Source: Actinacidiphila guanduensis (GTDB taxonomy: Bacteria > Actinomycetota > Actinomycetes > Streptomycetales > Streptomycetaceae). From it: 62,468 nt of DNA. Shown here piece after piece: positions 18,135 through 27,553 of the stretch. The stretch covers positions 1-62,468 of the forward strand of contig NZ_FNIE01000028.1 in NCBI RefSeq assembly GCF_900103985.1, read 5' to 3'. Below the pieces are notes generated by a model, which was not told the origin of the DNA, did no database searches, and worked only from the letters and a program-made list of their open reading frames with translations. The stretch's first letter is position 1. Every line of letters begins with the position of its first letter. Both the position numbers and the translations under genes were made by a program.

Positions 18135-19294
18135 GGCCGCTGCTGCACGCCGAGCAGGCCCTGCTCGGCGCGGTCCTGCTCGACCCCGGCCAGCTCGACC
18201 ATCTCGACTGGCTCGAGCCTGAGCACTTCTACCGGCCCGCCCACCAGGCGCTGTTCGCCGCCCTGCGCCACATGCGCGCCCAGGGACAGCCGGCGCTGGC
18301 CGCCGACGGCACGGTGCCGCCGGAGTGGGTGAGCGACGCCGTCGCCGAAGCCGGACAGCACACCCGCGGCCTGACCATGGTCTACGCACACGTCCTGGTC
18401 TCGGCCTGCCCCCGTCCCGAACACGCCCCCGTCTACGGACGGATGGTGCTGGAGGGCGCGATCCACCGCACGGTGACCGAGCACGCGGTGCGCCTGCACC
18501 AGATCGCCCGCGCCGACGCGGTCCGCGGCGAGGCCGACAACACCCTCCACCACGCGGACGTGCTCGCCGCGGTACTCGAGGACCTCGCCCGGCGCTGGGG
18601 CACCGGGCCCCGCCCCGCCAGCCCCGCGCCGACCCTCCTTGTTCCGGCGAGCCCGGCTCCGGCCGAGGCCGGGACGGTCGCGGACAACGAGCAGCTCCTC
18701 CTGGCCGCCTTGACCGAACGGCCGACGGGCATGGAGGAGGTCGTCGGCTGGCTGCGGCCCCAGGACTTCGCCGACCGCGCGCACGGCGAGCTGTACAGGT
18801 GCTTGGGCGCACTCCACCACCGCGGCGAACCGATCGACCAGATCACCCTGCTCTGGGAAGCCCAACGGCGCGGCCTGCTCACCGACGGCACCGTCACCGG
18901 CGAGCAGATCACCGCCATCTGCGACGGCATCGGCCCCGGCAGCGCGCAGTGGCTGGGCGAAGAGATCGCCCGCTCCTCTGTGCTGCGAACCGCCGCCGCC
19001 ACCGCCCACACCATCCGCGACCTGGCCGCCAGCGACGCGGTGGCCCCCGGCCAGCTCATCAACCAGGCCCTGGCCGCCCTCGGCGTGCTTGACGACGTAC
19101 GACAGCGCTGGGCCACCGGCACCCACGCCCCGGCACCAGCCCCGGCCGGTGGCGAACCTGCCGCTGGCCCGCCTGCCGCACAGATCCGGGCCGCCCGCGC
19201 CCGCAGCACCCCGTCCTCCCCTTCGCACCAACCCGCACCAGCGGGGAGTTCAGTCGCAAGGGCCGCACGCACGCCCGCCCGGAGCCGCCCGTGA
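18131..19294 (+). CDS. Double DnaB-like helicase N-terminal-domain protein
   Basis: The protein has 387 residues; the start overlaps the previous stop. Residues about 5-60 (LLHAEQALLGAVLLDP, DWLEPEHFYRPAHQALF) and about 190-255 (NEQLLLAALTERP, GWLRPQDFADRAHGELYRCL) are two copies of the helical domain that begins DnaB helicases. The ATPase domain is absent. Free-standing copies may bind helicase or primase, or serve as relaxosome adaptors. A disordered tail (RAARARS) ends ARSRP. A truncated paralogue starts at the junction near 50,380. Confidence 0.82.
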   Translation: MRPLLHAEQALLGAVLLDPGQLDHLDWLEPEHFYRPAHQALFAALRHMRAQGQPALAADGTVPPEWVSDAVAEAGQHTRGLTMVYAHVLVSACPRPEHAPVYGRMVLEGAIHRTVTEHAVRLHQIARADAVRGEADNTLHHADVLAAVLEDLARRWGTGPRPASPAPTLLVPASPAPAEAGTVADNEQLLLAALTERPTGMEEVVGWLRPQDFADRAHGELYRCLGALHHRGEPIDQITLLWEAQRRGLLTDGTVTGEQITAICDGIGPGSAQWLGEEIARSSVLRTAAATAHTIRDLAASDAVAPGQLINQALAALGVLDDVRQRWATGTHAPAPAPAGGEPAAGPPAAQIRAARARSTPSSPSHQPAPAGSSVARAARTPARSRP

Positions 19295-19416
19295 ACCAGC
19301 ACCTCACCCTGCCCACCGCGATGCGCAGCCGCTGACGCGTCACCCGCAGCCCGGACCCCGGGCTCGCCAACCGCGCGCCATAACCCACCACGAACCCCCG
19401 TTGGAGGATCCTGATC

Positions 19417-20013
19417 ATGCCCAGCATCACCGAGGCCCTGGCCCTGTTCGACACGGCCAGCCAGGTCGAGCGCCTTCAGTTCCAGTTGCGCGACCTGCTT
19501 CCTGCCCCTGCCATCCCGCACCTGACGCGCATCTGCGCTCACGTCCGCACCCTGGCCGAGATCACCACCGCCGTCGGCGACGAGGTCAACCGCCGCCTGG
19601 CGAACCTTCCGTTGTCCGTGGGATCGGCGAAGGCCGTCCAGGCATACAGCGACGCCCTCGCGCCGCTGGGCGAGACCATGACCGAACTCGGGCGCATACA
19701 AGCCGAGATCGCGTTCTTCAACTTCACCACCCACCCCGCCGCAAGCGACAACGCAGTGGTTCTTGCCGCCGCAGGCCAACAAGCCAATGAGATCATCACG
19801 GGCTGCTGCGAGGCCGCCGACGAAATCCTGGACACGGTGACCGGGGAACTGCGCCTGGCAGCCACCGAACTGGCGCCACCGCCCACTCGTGCGCAGGCCA
19901 CTGCCCTCGCCCGATCCCCGCACATCCCCGGTCCTGGGCAGAGCGCCACCGCTCCCGCCGTTGCGGCCGCCTCGGCGCTCCCCGCCGCAACGGCCGGCGC
20001 GAAGGGCCGCTGA
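19417..20013 (+). CDS. Hypothetical helical protein
   Basis: The protein has 198 residues, with a strong GGAGG site before the ATG. It is almost entirely helical, with heptad-like stretches (VERLQFQLRDLLPAPA, LGETMTELGRIQAEIAFFNF) and a disordered Ala/Pro tail ending AKGR. No family is recognised. It resembles the protein at 28663-29151 in size and helical layout, but I cannot claim homology. Confidence 0.7.
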   Translation: MPSITEALALFDTASQVERLQFQLRDLLPAPAIPHLTRICAHVRTLAEITTAVGDEVNRRLANLPLSVGSAKAVQAYSDALAPLGETMTELGRIQAEIAFFNFTTHPAASDNAVVLAAAGQQANEIITGCCEAADEILDTVTGELRLAATELAPPPTRAQATALARSPHIPGPGQSATAPAVAAASALPAATAGAKGR

Positions 20014-20014
20014 C

Positions 20015-21212
20015 ATGTCCGCCCGCTTGTCCACCGGGCCTGCGATCGGCAGTCTCTGCTCCGGATACGGCGGCCTGGACCTCGGCGTCCAAGCCGCCCT
20101 CGGCGGCAGCGTGGCCTGGCACGCCGAGACCAGCCCCGACGCCGCGCGGATCCTGGCCCGCCACTGGCCACGCGTCCCCAACTACGGCGACATCACCGCG
20201 GTCGACTGGACCGGCGTGCCCCGGGTGTGCGTGCTGACCGCGGGCTTCCCGTGTCAAAGACGTCTCGGTCGCCGGCCGCCGCGCCGGACTCAACCCCGCA
20301 ACCCGCTCGGGGCTCTGGCTGCACGTGGCCCGTGCGGTCGAAGCCCTCCGGCCCTGCCTGGTGGTGATCGAGAATGTCCGAGGACTCCTCACCTCCCCCG
20401 CCGGTTCCCCTGGCGACGTGGAACCCTGCCCGTGGTGTCTGGGAGACGACCCAGCCCAGCCTGCTCTGCGGGCACTTGGTGCCGTACTCGGCTCCCTGGC
20501 CGACATCGGGTACGACGCACGCTGGCTCGTGCTACGCGCCTCCGACATCGGAGCCCCACACAGGCGCGAGCGCACCTTCCTCACCGCCTGGCCCACCGGA
20601 CCCACTGCTCAAGACCCCGACATCCAACATCGGCTCGAACGGCGGCTCCCAGCATCCGGCGAAGAGGAAGAGCGGCGGCCACGGCCCCAACCTGGCCGAC
20701 GAAGTGGAGTGGCTGCTGCCGACGCCGAAGGCGTCGGACGGGATCAAGGGCTCACCGAACCAGCGGCACGGCAACGGCGACCTCACCCTCCCCTCGGCAG
20801 CGGCCTCGCTGCTGCCCACCCCCAGGGCCGACGACACCGGCACCCCGGGACGACATCCGGGCAAGAGCCGGCGACCGCCACTGCTGGCAGTGGTCCTGCC
20901 CCTGTGGGCGGACACCGCCCCGAACGACGAGCGCCCAACGGACGCTGGGGACCATACGGCGCCGCCATCACCCGATGGGAGACCCTCACCCGCCCCGCGC
21001 CGCCACCCACCGACGCGGCCGGGCGGCTGCGGGCGGAGTTCGTGGAGTGGATGCAGGGCCTGCCCGCGGGCTGGGTGACCGCGACACCCGGACTCGGCCG
21101 GCCCGCTCAGCTCACCGCGCTCGGCAACGGCGTCATCCCCCAACAGGCGGCCCGAGCAGTGCAGTTGCTGGCTCCGCCGTTCCCGCGCTGCCCCCGCTGC
21201 ACGTGGCTCTAG
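20015..21212 (+). pseudogene. DNA cytosine-C5 methyltransferase, frameshifted
   Basis: The motifs of m5C methyltransferases appear in order: SLCSGYGGLDLG (motif I) near 20050, the catalytic GFPCQ at 20245-20259, VVIENVRGLL (ENV motif) near 20365, APHRRERTF near 20560, and LGNGVIPQQAA (motif X) near 21125. The frame changes at the AAA of GTCAAAGACG (20255-20264; one extra A just after the catalytic PCQ), again near 20600, and back near 20930. The target-recognition part between the last two is in the third frame. It is a decayed gene or an assembly problem. Conjugative elements often carry such enzymes to escape host restriction. Confidence 0.8.
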
Positions 21213-21372
21213 CCGCACTACCGCCATTTCCCGGACCGGCCAAATCGCCGATCCTCCGCATTTTCTTCCCCACGTTCACTTCCTCCCCCAGGAGCACCGC
21301 CATGGCTTCCAGAAGAACCCCGTCCCCGCGCACACCGCCTCCACCCTGCTCACCCCTCCCCCTGGAAGCGCA

Positions 21373-21984
21373 ATGTCCGAACCCACCACGACCACCCCCG
21401 AACCCGATCCCGAGCCCTTCCGCATCGCCGACGAGGATCTCGGCGATCTGGCCAGCACGTTGGCCGCGACCATGGCCGAGGTCCGCCAGCACGGCGTCAT
21501 CCTCGACCGCCTCGGCTCCGAACCCGACACCCCTCCCGATGCCGAACCGGGCGACAGCACCGATCCCGACGCCGCGGCCGCCGAAGCAACCCCGGACAGC
21601 GGTCCGGCCAGCGTGTTCATCCTCGCCCTGGGCGGCGAGAAGTACGCCACCGAGCTGGCCGCCCTCACCGACTGGGTCCACTACTTGCTCCTGCCCGTCT
21701 ACGGCCGCGAGATCAGCACCACCCGCCCGTGGTGCGAACAGTGGCACGAGCACCCCGAAGCCGTCGCCCGCCTGCACGCCCTCTGGCTCGCCTGGCAGCA
21801 GCTCACCGACGCCGAGGCCGGCCTTGCCGGGCCCTCGGTCTGGCACCGCGACCACCTCGACCACGCCCTGGCCCAACTCCGCGCCCCCGACGGCCCCTTC
21901 GCCGCCTGCACCACCACCCCGGCCCGGCCCACCCACCGCGTCCTCGCCACCCCCGCCCCCGCAGCACCCGGTGGTGCCCTGTGA
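21373..21984 (+). CDS. DUF4913 family protein
   Basis: The protein has 203 residues; GGAAG precedes the ATG. After an acidic N-terminus, residues about 95-180 carry the DUF4913 pattern: W-x-x-YLLPVYGREI, RPWCEQWHEHPEAVARLHAL, SVWHRDHLDHALAQL, PDGPFAAC. The family is frequent in Streptomyces plasmids and integrated elements and has no known function. It is GTGA-coupled to the next gene and heads a five-gene coupled run. Confidence 0.82.
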   Translation: MSEPTTTTPEPDPEPFRIADEDLGDLASTLAATMAEVRQHGVILDRLGSEPDTPPDAEPGDSTDPDAAAAEATPDSGPASVFILALGGEKYATELAALTDWVHYLLLPVYGREISTTRPWCEQWHEHPEAVARLHALWLAWQQLTDAEAGLAGPSVWHRDHLDHALAQLRAPDGPFAACTTTPARPTHRVLATPAPAAPGGAL

Positions 21985-22754
21985 CCGCGGCAGGCGACGA
22001 GCGGCTCGACCTCGCCCTGGACGGCCTCAAGCCCGCCGACCGCGCATCCGCGCAAGCCCAGGAGATCTTGTGGCCCGACGACTTCGACGTCCTGGCCCAC
22101 TACCGCACCACACCCGACGGGTCGCACAGCTACGTCCTCGCACACGACCGCACCACGACCTGGGGCCCGCCCGGAGAACCCCAGCTCATCGCAATCAGGG
22201 CCGTCCGCGACCTCGACTCGGCCACCTTCACCCTGGAGCAGACCCGCCACGCCCAGGTGCCGTTCGCGCAGGCATGGCTGATCGAGCACGGCTGCCCGCC
22301 CGAACAGATCGCCCTGCCCGACGACTTCATGGCACCCGCCGACGAGCCCACCCGCCGCCTCGAGCAGAAGATCCGCGAAGGCCGACAGCGCTACGAGGTC
22401 CTGGAGACCCACACCCTGGACTACGACGGCCCGTGGGAGACCTGGACCATCGTCCGCGACACCCACGCGGCCGACAAGCCGGTCCGGGTCTTCCTCGAAC
22501 AGTCCGACCGGGAGACGTTCACCTACACCCTGCGTGAAGGCGCCTTCGCCGACCACGGCGCCGCCTGGACGTGGCTGGGCAACCGCGACGGCCCACTGCC
22601 ACCCCCGCCCGAAGAGCACACCGCCGCCCTGCGCACACGCGTCGCGCACGCCCGCTCCACCAGCGCCCCCCGCGCCACGGTCTGCGGCCTCGACACCCTC
22701 CCGTCGCAGTCCACCAGCCCAGTACGGCAGCCGGGGCCGGGGCGGTCACGATGA
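21981..22754 (+). CDS. Paralogous element protein A, function unknown
   Basis: The protein has 257 residues; the GTG overlaps the previous stop. It has a two-part alpha/beta layout. The first half contains SHSYVLAHDRTTTW and FAQAWLIEHGCPPEQIALP; the second half contains VRDTHAADKPVRVFLEQ and FTYTLREGAF, then a cap LPPPP. The tail has VAHARS and ends GRSR. The same order of motifs recurs in the next gene and at 51020-51883. There is no catalytic signature and no membrane segment. Confidence 0.78.
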   Translation: MTAAGDERLDLALDGLKPADRASAQAQEILWPDDFDVLAHYRTTPDGSHSYVLAHDRTTTWGPPGEPQLIAIRAVRDLDSATFTLEQTRHAQVPFAQAWLIEHGCPPEQIALPDDFMAPADEPTRRLEQKIREGRQRYEVLETHTLDYDGPWETWTIVRDTHAADKPVRVFLEQSDRETFTYTLREGAFADHGAAWTWLGNRDGPLPPPPEEHTAALRTRVAHARSTSAPRATVCGLDTLPSQSTSPVRQPGPGRSR

Positions 22755-23485
22755 GCGCCCCCGACTTCCGTGTCGCCGGCCACACGGCTGCCGACCCGTC
22801 TACCGAGCAGATCCTCGCCGACCTGTTGGCGGCCGAGCTGAGCACCGTGGTCGACCACCACACCGACACCGCCAGCTATCTGCTGATGTACGACACAACG
22901 GCGACCTGGTACGACCCCAAACCGCAGATACGCACCGCTGCGGTCCACCGGTTCCCGGACCACGGGACGTTCGCCATGGAGACCGCTTCCCACACCGGGA
23001 TCGCCTTCGCCCAGCGGTGGCTCGCCGACCGCGGCGCCCCGCTCGAAGCGGTCGGCGTCATCGGCAACGACCGCGCCCGGCCCGCGGACGCCGCCACGGG
23101 GCTCGTCGAGGACAAGATCCGCGCCGACTCGGGGCGGTACGACCTCATCCAGGTCTTCCACGAAGACCTCGACGACGCCTGCGACGCCTGGACGCTGGTC
23201 CGCGACACCGCCGCCACCCACGCACCGGTGCGGGTATTTCTCCAACAGGGCGATCTGGAGATGCGCACGTACACGCTCCGCGAAGGAGCCTTCCCCGACA
23301 CGGAACCGGCTCTCGCGTGGCTGGCAGACCGAACCGAACCCCTCCCGCCCGCGCCGGAAGGCCCGCCGGTCCAGCGTGTCTCGGCAGCCCGCGCCCGCAG
23401 CGCGCCCGCAGCACCCGGCAGCCGCAGCCCCCACGCCGTGCCGCCGCCCAGCATTCAGCCGGTGAACCGGGGGCGGTCGCTGTGA
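22751..23485 (+). CDS. Paralogous element protein B, function unknown
   Basis: The protein has 244 residues and is ATGA-coupled. It shares the order of motifs with its upstream neighbour: SYLLMYDTTATWYDP, FAQRWLADRGAPLEA, LVRDTAATHAPVRVFLQQ, RTYTLREGAFPD, then LPPAPEG and RARS in the tail, ending NRGRSL. Tandem duplication followed by divergence is the simplest explanation. Function unknown. Confidence 0.78.
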   Translation: MSAPDFRVAGHTAADPSTEQILADLLAAELSTVVDHHTDTASYLLMYDTTATWYDPKPQIRTAAVHRFPDHGTFAMETASHTGIAFAQRWLADRGAPLEAVGVIGNDRARPADAATGLVEDKIRADSGRYDLIQVFHEDLDDACDAWTLVRDTAATHAPVRVFLQQGDLEMRTYTLREGAFPDTEPALAWLADRTEPLPPAPEGPPVQRVSAARARSAPAAPGSRSPHAVPPPSIQPVNRGRSL

Positions 23486-23964
23486 GCCTGCCCCGCCGCG
23501 CCTTCGCCGCCCACCCCGACGCCCTCGCCGACCTGCGCAACCTGCCCGAACCCATCCGCGACCAGGCCCTGCTGCACCTGCAGGCCCTCGTCAACGGCGA
23601 ACGCGTCGCCAAGCGCCTGGAGGGCCGGCTCGAAGGCTTCCACAAGGTCGTCCTCGGCATGGGCACCGACTGGGCCAGCCACCGCCTCGTCGTCCAGTTC
23701 CGGCCCGCACCAGACACCTCCCGGCACGAACGCGAGGTGTACCTGGTCGCCGCCGGCCCCCGCGCCGACTACGCGGTCTACCGCACCGCCCAGCACCGCA
23801 CCGGCCGCACCCAGGCCCCGCCGCCCGACCCGGCGACCGCGGCCCGCATCCGCGCCGCCAACTCCCGCTCCCCCCACGCCGCCAGCCTCACCCCCAGCTC
23901 GCCGGCCGCCTCGGTCGCCTACAGCACCAGCACAACCGCCACTAGCCGAAAGGCCGTCCGATGA
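23482..23964 (+). CDS. Possible RelE/ParE-fold protein
   Basis: The protein has 160 residues and is GTGA-coupled on both sides. Residues 1-105 read like a small toxin-fold protein: LPEPIRDQALLHLQALVNGE, KRLEGRLEGFHKVVLGMG, HRLVVQFRP, REVYLVAAGPRADYAVY. That is a helix pair followed by a four-strand sheet. No antitoxin-like small gene precedes it, so it is more likely a structural or regulatory relative than a working toxin. The tail (IRAANSRS) ends RKAVR. Confidence 0.62.
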   Translation: MSLPRRAFAAHPDALADLRNLPEPIRDQALLHLQALVNGERVAKRLEGRLEGFHKVVLGMGTDWASHRLVVQFRPAPDTSRHEREVYLVAAGPRADYAVYRTAQHRTGRTQAPPPDPATAARIRAANSRSPHAASLTPSSPAASVAYSTSTTATSRKAVR

Positions 23965-24638
23965 CCACCGACCGCACCGAGCTGTCCCGTCCCGAGCTGG
24001 CCGACCTGCTCACGGGCGCCGCCCACAGCATCGCCGGGGTCCTGACCGCCGAGTACCCGACTCCGGCCGCCCGCTCCTATCTGCACCCTGTGCTCGGTGC
24101 ACTGGCCGCCGGCCCCGTCGTGGTCGACGAGCTGACCGGCCGACTCGAAGGGTTCCTGGAAGAGCCGCTGCCCAGCACCCCGGCCGGGCTGTTCACGCTG
24201 GCCTCCTACGCCTCCGCCCTGGGATGGCTGACCGAATCCCTGGCGGAGCTGACCGACACCGTCGACCGGATCTGCACCCAGGTCGGCATCCCCGACGCGT
24301 CGCCCGATCCGGCCCTCGCCCCGCTGCTGCCCCCGGAGGACGGCACGGCGGAAACGGCGCAATCGGGCTTCGGTTTCAGCGTGCTGGAGCTGGCGGCTAT
24401 CCGCGCCGCCGCCGAGTCCGCCGGGCTGACATCCAGCGAATACGTGGATGTGCTGTCGCAGTCGCTGCTGGCCGCGGCCCGGATCACCGATGCCTGCATG
24501 GAGATCGCCAGCGGCCTGGCCGAGGACGCGGCATACGTGCTGGCTGAAGCAGGCGGCCACCTGCGGATCGGCGAAGGGCCGGACAGCCTGCCGACGCTGG
24601 TGCGCACGTTGCTGACCCGGATGGAGGCGGCCCGGTGA
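23961..24638 (+). CDS. Hypothetical helical protein
   Basis: The protein has 225 residues and is coupled by ATGA upstream and GTGA downstream. It is helix-rich throughout, with a short acidic linker near residues 115-130 and no membrane segment or motif. It ends RMEAAR. No family is recognised. Confidence 0.68.
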   Translation: MTTDRTELSRPELADLLTGAAHSIAGVLTAEYPTPAARSYLHPVLGALAAGPVVVDELTGRLEGFLEEPLPSTPAGLFTLASYASALGWLTESLAELTDTVDRICTQVGIPDASPDPALAPLLPPEDGTAETAQSGFGFSVLELAAIRAAAESAGLTSSEYVDVLSQSLLAAARITDACMEIASGLAEDAAYVLAEAGGHLRIGEGPDSLPTLVRTLLTRMEAAR

Positions 24639-25786
24639 ACCCCCACGACCCCTCCGTCCGCCCCGGCGCGCACCTGGTCGCAGCCGAACTCGGTGTCGAA
24701 GACCCCTGGGAACTCAGCGACCGCCACCCGCTGCGCAGTCCCTTGGACATCGTGGGCAGGCTGGTAGCCACTGCCGCGCACGAGACCGACGACCTGCACG
24801 CCGACCTCACCCACGCCGCCCAGGCAGCAATCGAGAAACTCGAACCGATCGCCCAGGGCAAGGCCACGCAGATACGCGGTTCCTACGCGCTTCTGGGCTC
24901 CGCCGGCCCGCAGCTCGAACTCCTGGCGGCCCGCAGGGATACCGCCTACCAGCAGCTGGCCCGAGCAGTAGCCGGCTACCGGCTGCTGCTTCCCGAAGCC
25001 GCCGGCACAGCAGCCCAGGGGCTCGGCCCTGAACTGGAGCGAACGGCGGAAGACGCACCGGGCGGCAGCGACGACTGGGCCATCGCCGGCGATCGACAGA
25101 TTCAGGCCCTACGCGCGGTTGACCGCGGCGGGCTGCGGTTGAAGCAAAGCGCGTTGTCCGAGCAGGACCGGTATCTCTCCGACGGCACCGGCGTCCTGGT
25201 CCCCATCTGGGCGCAGACTGTCGAGCGGATGCTCGCCGACGGCCTGCTCGACCTCGACACCACCACGACGCCCACGCAAGGGCAGCTGCTGTCGCTGACC
25301 GCGCGGGGCCAAGCAGCTCTGCAGCGTGTCGACGATGTCGCCGCCGCCCCCGGGCCCGCCACACATGACGTCGCCATCCCCACAGCGACAGCGGACAGTT
25401 CGAGCCACGCTGTCGATCCCCTCCCCAGCCACGAAGAGCTGCTCGCGCTGGAGGAGATCAAGCACGGCCGAGTGCTGCTGAAAGAGCTCGCCTTCCGGTC
25501 GGGGCTGCGCGTGGAGACCGGCTCGGGTGCGCGGATCGCCATCGCGACGGTGGAGGCGATGCAGGAGCGGGGCTGGATCGAGCGGGACGAGAGCACCTCG
25601 CTGAACTTCGGCCAGCAGCTCTCCCTTACCGGCTCCGGGGAGACGGCCTTCCGTGCCGCAAGCGCCCAGGACCCGCGCACCACCGCCGCCCTCAGCCGCA
25701 GCACCCCGAACGTCCTCCCCTCGCCCCCGGCACAACCCCCTGCTGCCGGCCCTGCCGGTCACACGAACCCGACCCGTTCCCGCTGA
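24635..25786 (+). CDS. Tandem winged-helix-like protein
   Basis: The protein has 383 residues with a GTG start overlapping the previous stop. The N-terminal half is a helical bundle. Residues about 165-240 and 270-345 each end like a winged helix: VERMLADGLLDLD then LLSLTARGQAAL, and VEAMQERGWIERD then QLSLTGSGETAF. It is probably DNA-binding. The tail ends NPTRSR. It closes the coupled run that starts at 21373. Confidence 0.65.
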   Translation: MNPHDPSVRPGAHLVAAELGVEDPWELSDRHPLRSPLDIVGRLVATAAHETDDLHADLTHAAQAAIEKLEPIAQGKATQIRGSYALLGSAGPQLELLAARRDTAYQQLARAVAGYRLLLPEAAGTAAQGLGPELERTAEDAPGGSDDWAIAGDRQIQALRAVDRGGLRLKQSALSEQDRYLSDGTGVLVPIWAQTVERMLADGLLDLDTTTTPTQGQLLSLTARGQAALQRVDDVAAAPGPATHDVAIPTATADSSSHAVDPLPSHEELLALEEIKHGRVLLKELAFRSGLRVETGSGARIAIATVEAMQERGWIERDESTSLNFGQQLSLTGSGETAFRAASAQDPRTTAALSRSTPNVLPSPPAQPPAAGPAGHTNPTRSR

Positions 25787-25806
25787 CCAGAACGAAGGAA
25801 ACACCC

Positions 25807-26352
25807 ATGCCCACCACCGCCCTCCACGCCCGCCGCTTGGTCGAACACCGCTACGGCCGCGCGCTGGAGCACCTGCAGGGCGAGGTCGCCCAGCACCGCT
25901 GCGCCGATCCCCTCCTGCCGATCGTGCTGCGCCGCCTGACCGAACTGGAGCAGACCAGCGAGCAAGGCCGCGCAACCCGCCGCGCCTTGCACAGCACCGT
26001 GCAGAGGGCCGTCGCCGACGGCAGTTCCCCGGATGACCACCTGCGCCCCCACATCGCCGAACTCATGCGCCTGGAACAGCAGGAGCAGTCCCAGGCCGAA
26101 GCGCTGTGGGACCTCCTCGACGTCCGGCTGCTGCTCGACGAGCCCGCTGCATGCCGCCTCCCACCGTCACAGCGGCCCGGTCGCGCCGTCGAAGACCGGG
26201 ACGTGATGGACGTCGCCCGTCAGGCTGCCGCTTGCCTGCCGCGCCTGACCCGCGACGCTCTGCGCCTGGCCTTGCGCGAGCGCGCCATCCACATCAGCAA
26301 CCGCCGCCTCGGTGCCGTTCTCCAGCAGCTCCGCGCCGAGCGCGCCCGCTGA
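25807..26352 (+). CDS. Hypothetical helical protein
   Basis: The protein has 181 residues; GAAGGAAA precedes the ATG. It is helical and rich in Arg, Glu and Leu. A C-terminal region (RDALRLALRERAIHISNRRL) could be a helix-turn-helix, with the end LRAERAR. No family is recognised. Confidence 0.65.
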   Translation: MPTTALHARRLVEHRYGRALEHLQGEVAQHRCADPLLPIVLRRLTELEQTSEQGRATRRALHSTVQRAVADGSSPDDHLRPHIAELMRLEQQEQSQAEALWDLLDVRLLLDEPAACRLPPSQRPGRAVEDRDVMDVARQAAACLPRLTRDALRLALRERAIHISNRRLGAVLQQLRAERAR

Positions 26353-26389
26353 CCAGCCACCTCCTTCTTTCGACCTTCCGGAGTACGCC

Positions 26390-27232
26390 ATGTCCACCCT
26401 CGCCCATGTCGGCACCTCGCAGACCGGCGCCGCCCGCGCCCAGCGCGTCGAGGACGCGCTGTCCCTGATCTCACCGAAGTGGACCAACTGGGTCGTGCAG
26501 GCCCTGGCCCAGCAGCACCAGCCGATGCGGGTACGGGAGATCGCCCGTCAACTGCCCTTCGTCAGCGAGCAGCTCGTGGGCAAGCGGTTGGCCCAGATGC
26601 ACTCCGACGGCCTCGTGACCCGCGGCGCAGGCTTCCGCGCCCCCTTCCAGCTCAGCGGATTCGGCACATCGCTGACCCCGGTCCACCAGGCCCTGTCCCT
26701 CTGGTCCCACGACCACTTCCACTTCTCGCCAGGCGGTGTGGCCGGTGCCGAGCGCGTCGAGGACGCGATGCGCCGGCTACACCTGCGTCACACGACCGCT
26801 GTGATCCAGGCCCTGGACGCCGGGCCCATGCGGTTCGTGCACCTGTCCGAAGCGGTCGGCCTGGATGACCCCTACACCCGCCAGCGCCTGGTCCGTCTCA
26901 CCGACGACGGCCTGGTCACCCGCACCGGTCCCCGGCACGGCGACCCCTACATGCTCACCGCCGCCGGCCGCGCCCTGGGCCCCGTCTACGCCGCCATCGA
27001 GCACTGGATCGACCCCACCGCCTCAACCCGGCCCACCGCTCCCGTGGTTCCTGTGGTTACAGCCACCCGCACCCACCGCACGGACCCGCCCGGCCCCGAC
27101 GGCATACGCACCGCAGCCGCCCTGCGCCGCAGCCCTGTCGCGCCGAGCGGCCTGTTCAGCCACGCCCACGTCCCGCAACCGCGGGTGCCGGCCACCATCA
27201 CCGCGCAGTCCTCCCCCTCCCGCAACAGGTGA
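26390..27232 (+). CDS. Tandem HxlR-like winged-helix regulator
   Basis: The protein has 280 residues; CCGGAG precedes the ATG. Two HxlR/MarR-type winged helices occur. The first (about 20-95) has ISPKWTNWVVQALAQ, REIARQLPFVSEQLVGKRL and MHSDGLVTRGAG. The second (about 120-200) has HTTAVIQALDAGPMRFVHL, YTRQRLVRLTDDGLVTR and GPRHGDPYMLTAAGRAL. No sensor cysteine is obvious. It may control the surrounding arm. The Pro-rich tail ends SPSRNR. Confidence 0.75.
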   Translation: MSTLAHVGTSQTGAARAQRVEDALSLISPKWTNWVVQALAQQHQPMRVREIARQLPFVSEQLVGKRLAQMHSDGLVTRGAGFRAPFQLSGFGTSLTPVHQALSLWSHDHFHFSPGGVAGAERVEDAMRRLHLRHTTAVIQALDAGPMRFVHLSEAVGLDDPYTRQRLVRLTDDGLVTRTGPRHGDPYMLTAAGRALGPVYAAIEHWIDPTASTRPTAPVVPVVTATRTHRTDPPGPDGIRTAAALRRSPVAPSGLFSHAHVPQPRVPATITAQSSPSRNR

Positions 27233-27334
27233 CGCCCATGGATCCCAGAACCAGAACCGCCCTCCCGCCGAGCCCTGTCCCGCGCGTCGCTGCAGACGGC
27301 GCGCGGGCCCCACCCCACCCTGGCGCACGTCTTG

Positions 27335-27533
27335 ATGAGCACGCAGCAGCCCGACGACCAGCCACTCCTGGTCAGCCCCGTCCACCTGGCAGGGGCCGGC
27401 GACACCGCGACCATCCGCGACCATCGACGACCCCCTCGATGACACCCGCGGCTGGGGCAAAGCCATCACCGACGGCGGGCTGTGCTTCACCAGCCCTCGT
27501 CTGGAGACGCACGCGGCCGTCAGGCGCCGCTGA
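27335..27533 (+). pseudogene. Frameshifted DUF317-like fragment
   Basis: A frame from ATG 27335 reads QPDDQPLLVSPVHLAGAGD, the opening of a DUF317 domain, and stops after about 36 codons. The adjacent frame continues sensibly (DDPLDDTRGWGKAITDGG, LCFTSPRLE) to 27533. It appears to be a short broken relative of the next gene. Confidence 0.45.
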
Positions 27534-27553
27534 CCCGTCCGAGGAGCACCCCC

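Noticed and set aside
17873..19231. Long minus-strand open frame
   Set aside because: Antisense shadow of the DnaB-N-domain gene; Gly/Arg-rich, no motif.
23482..24638. Toxin-antitoxin pair
   Set aside because: The first protein resembles a RelE/ParE fold, but the partner is a 225-residue helical protein with no DNA-binding motif and the order and coupling extend through five genes.
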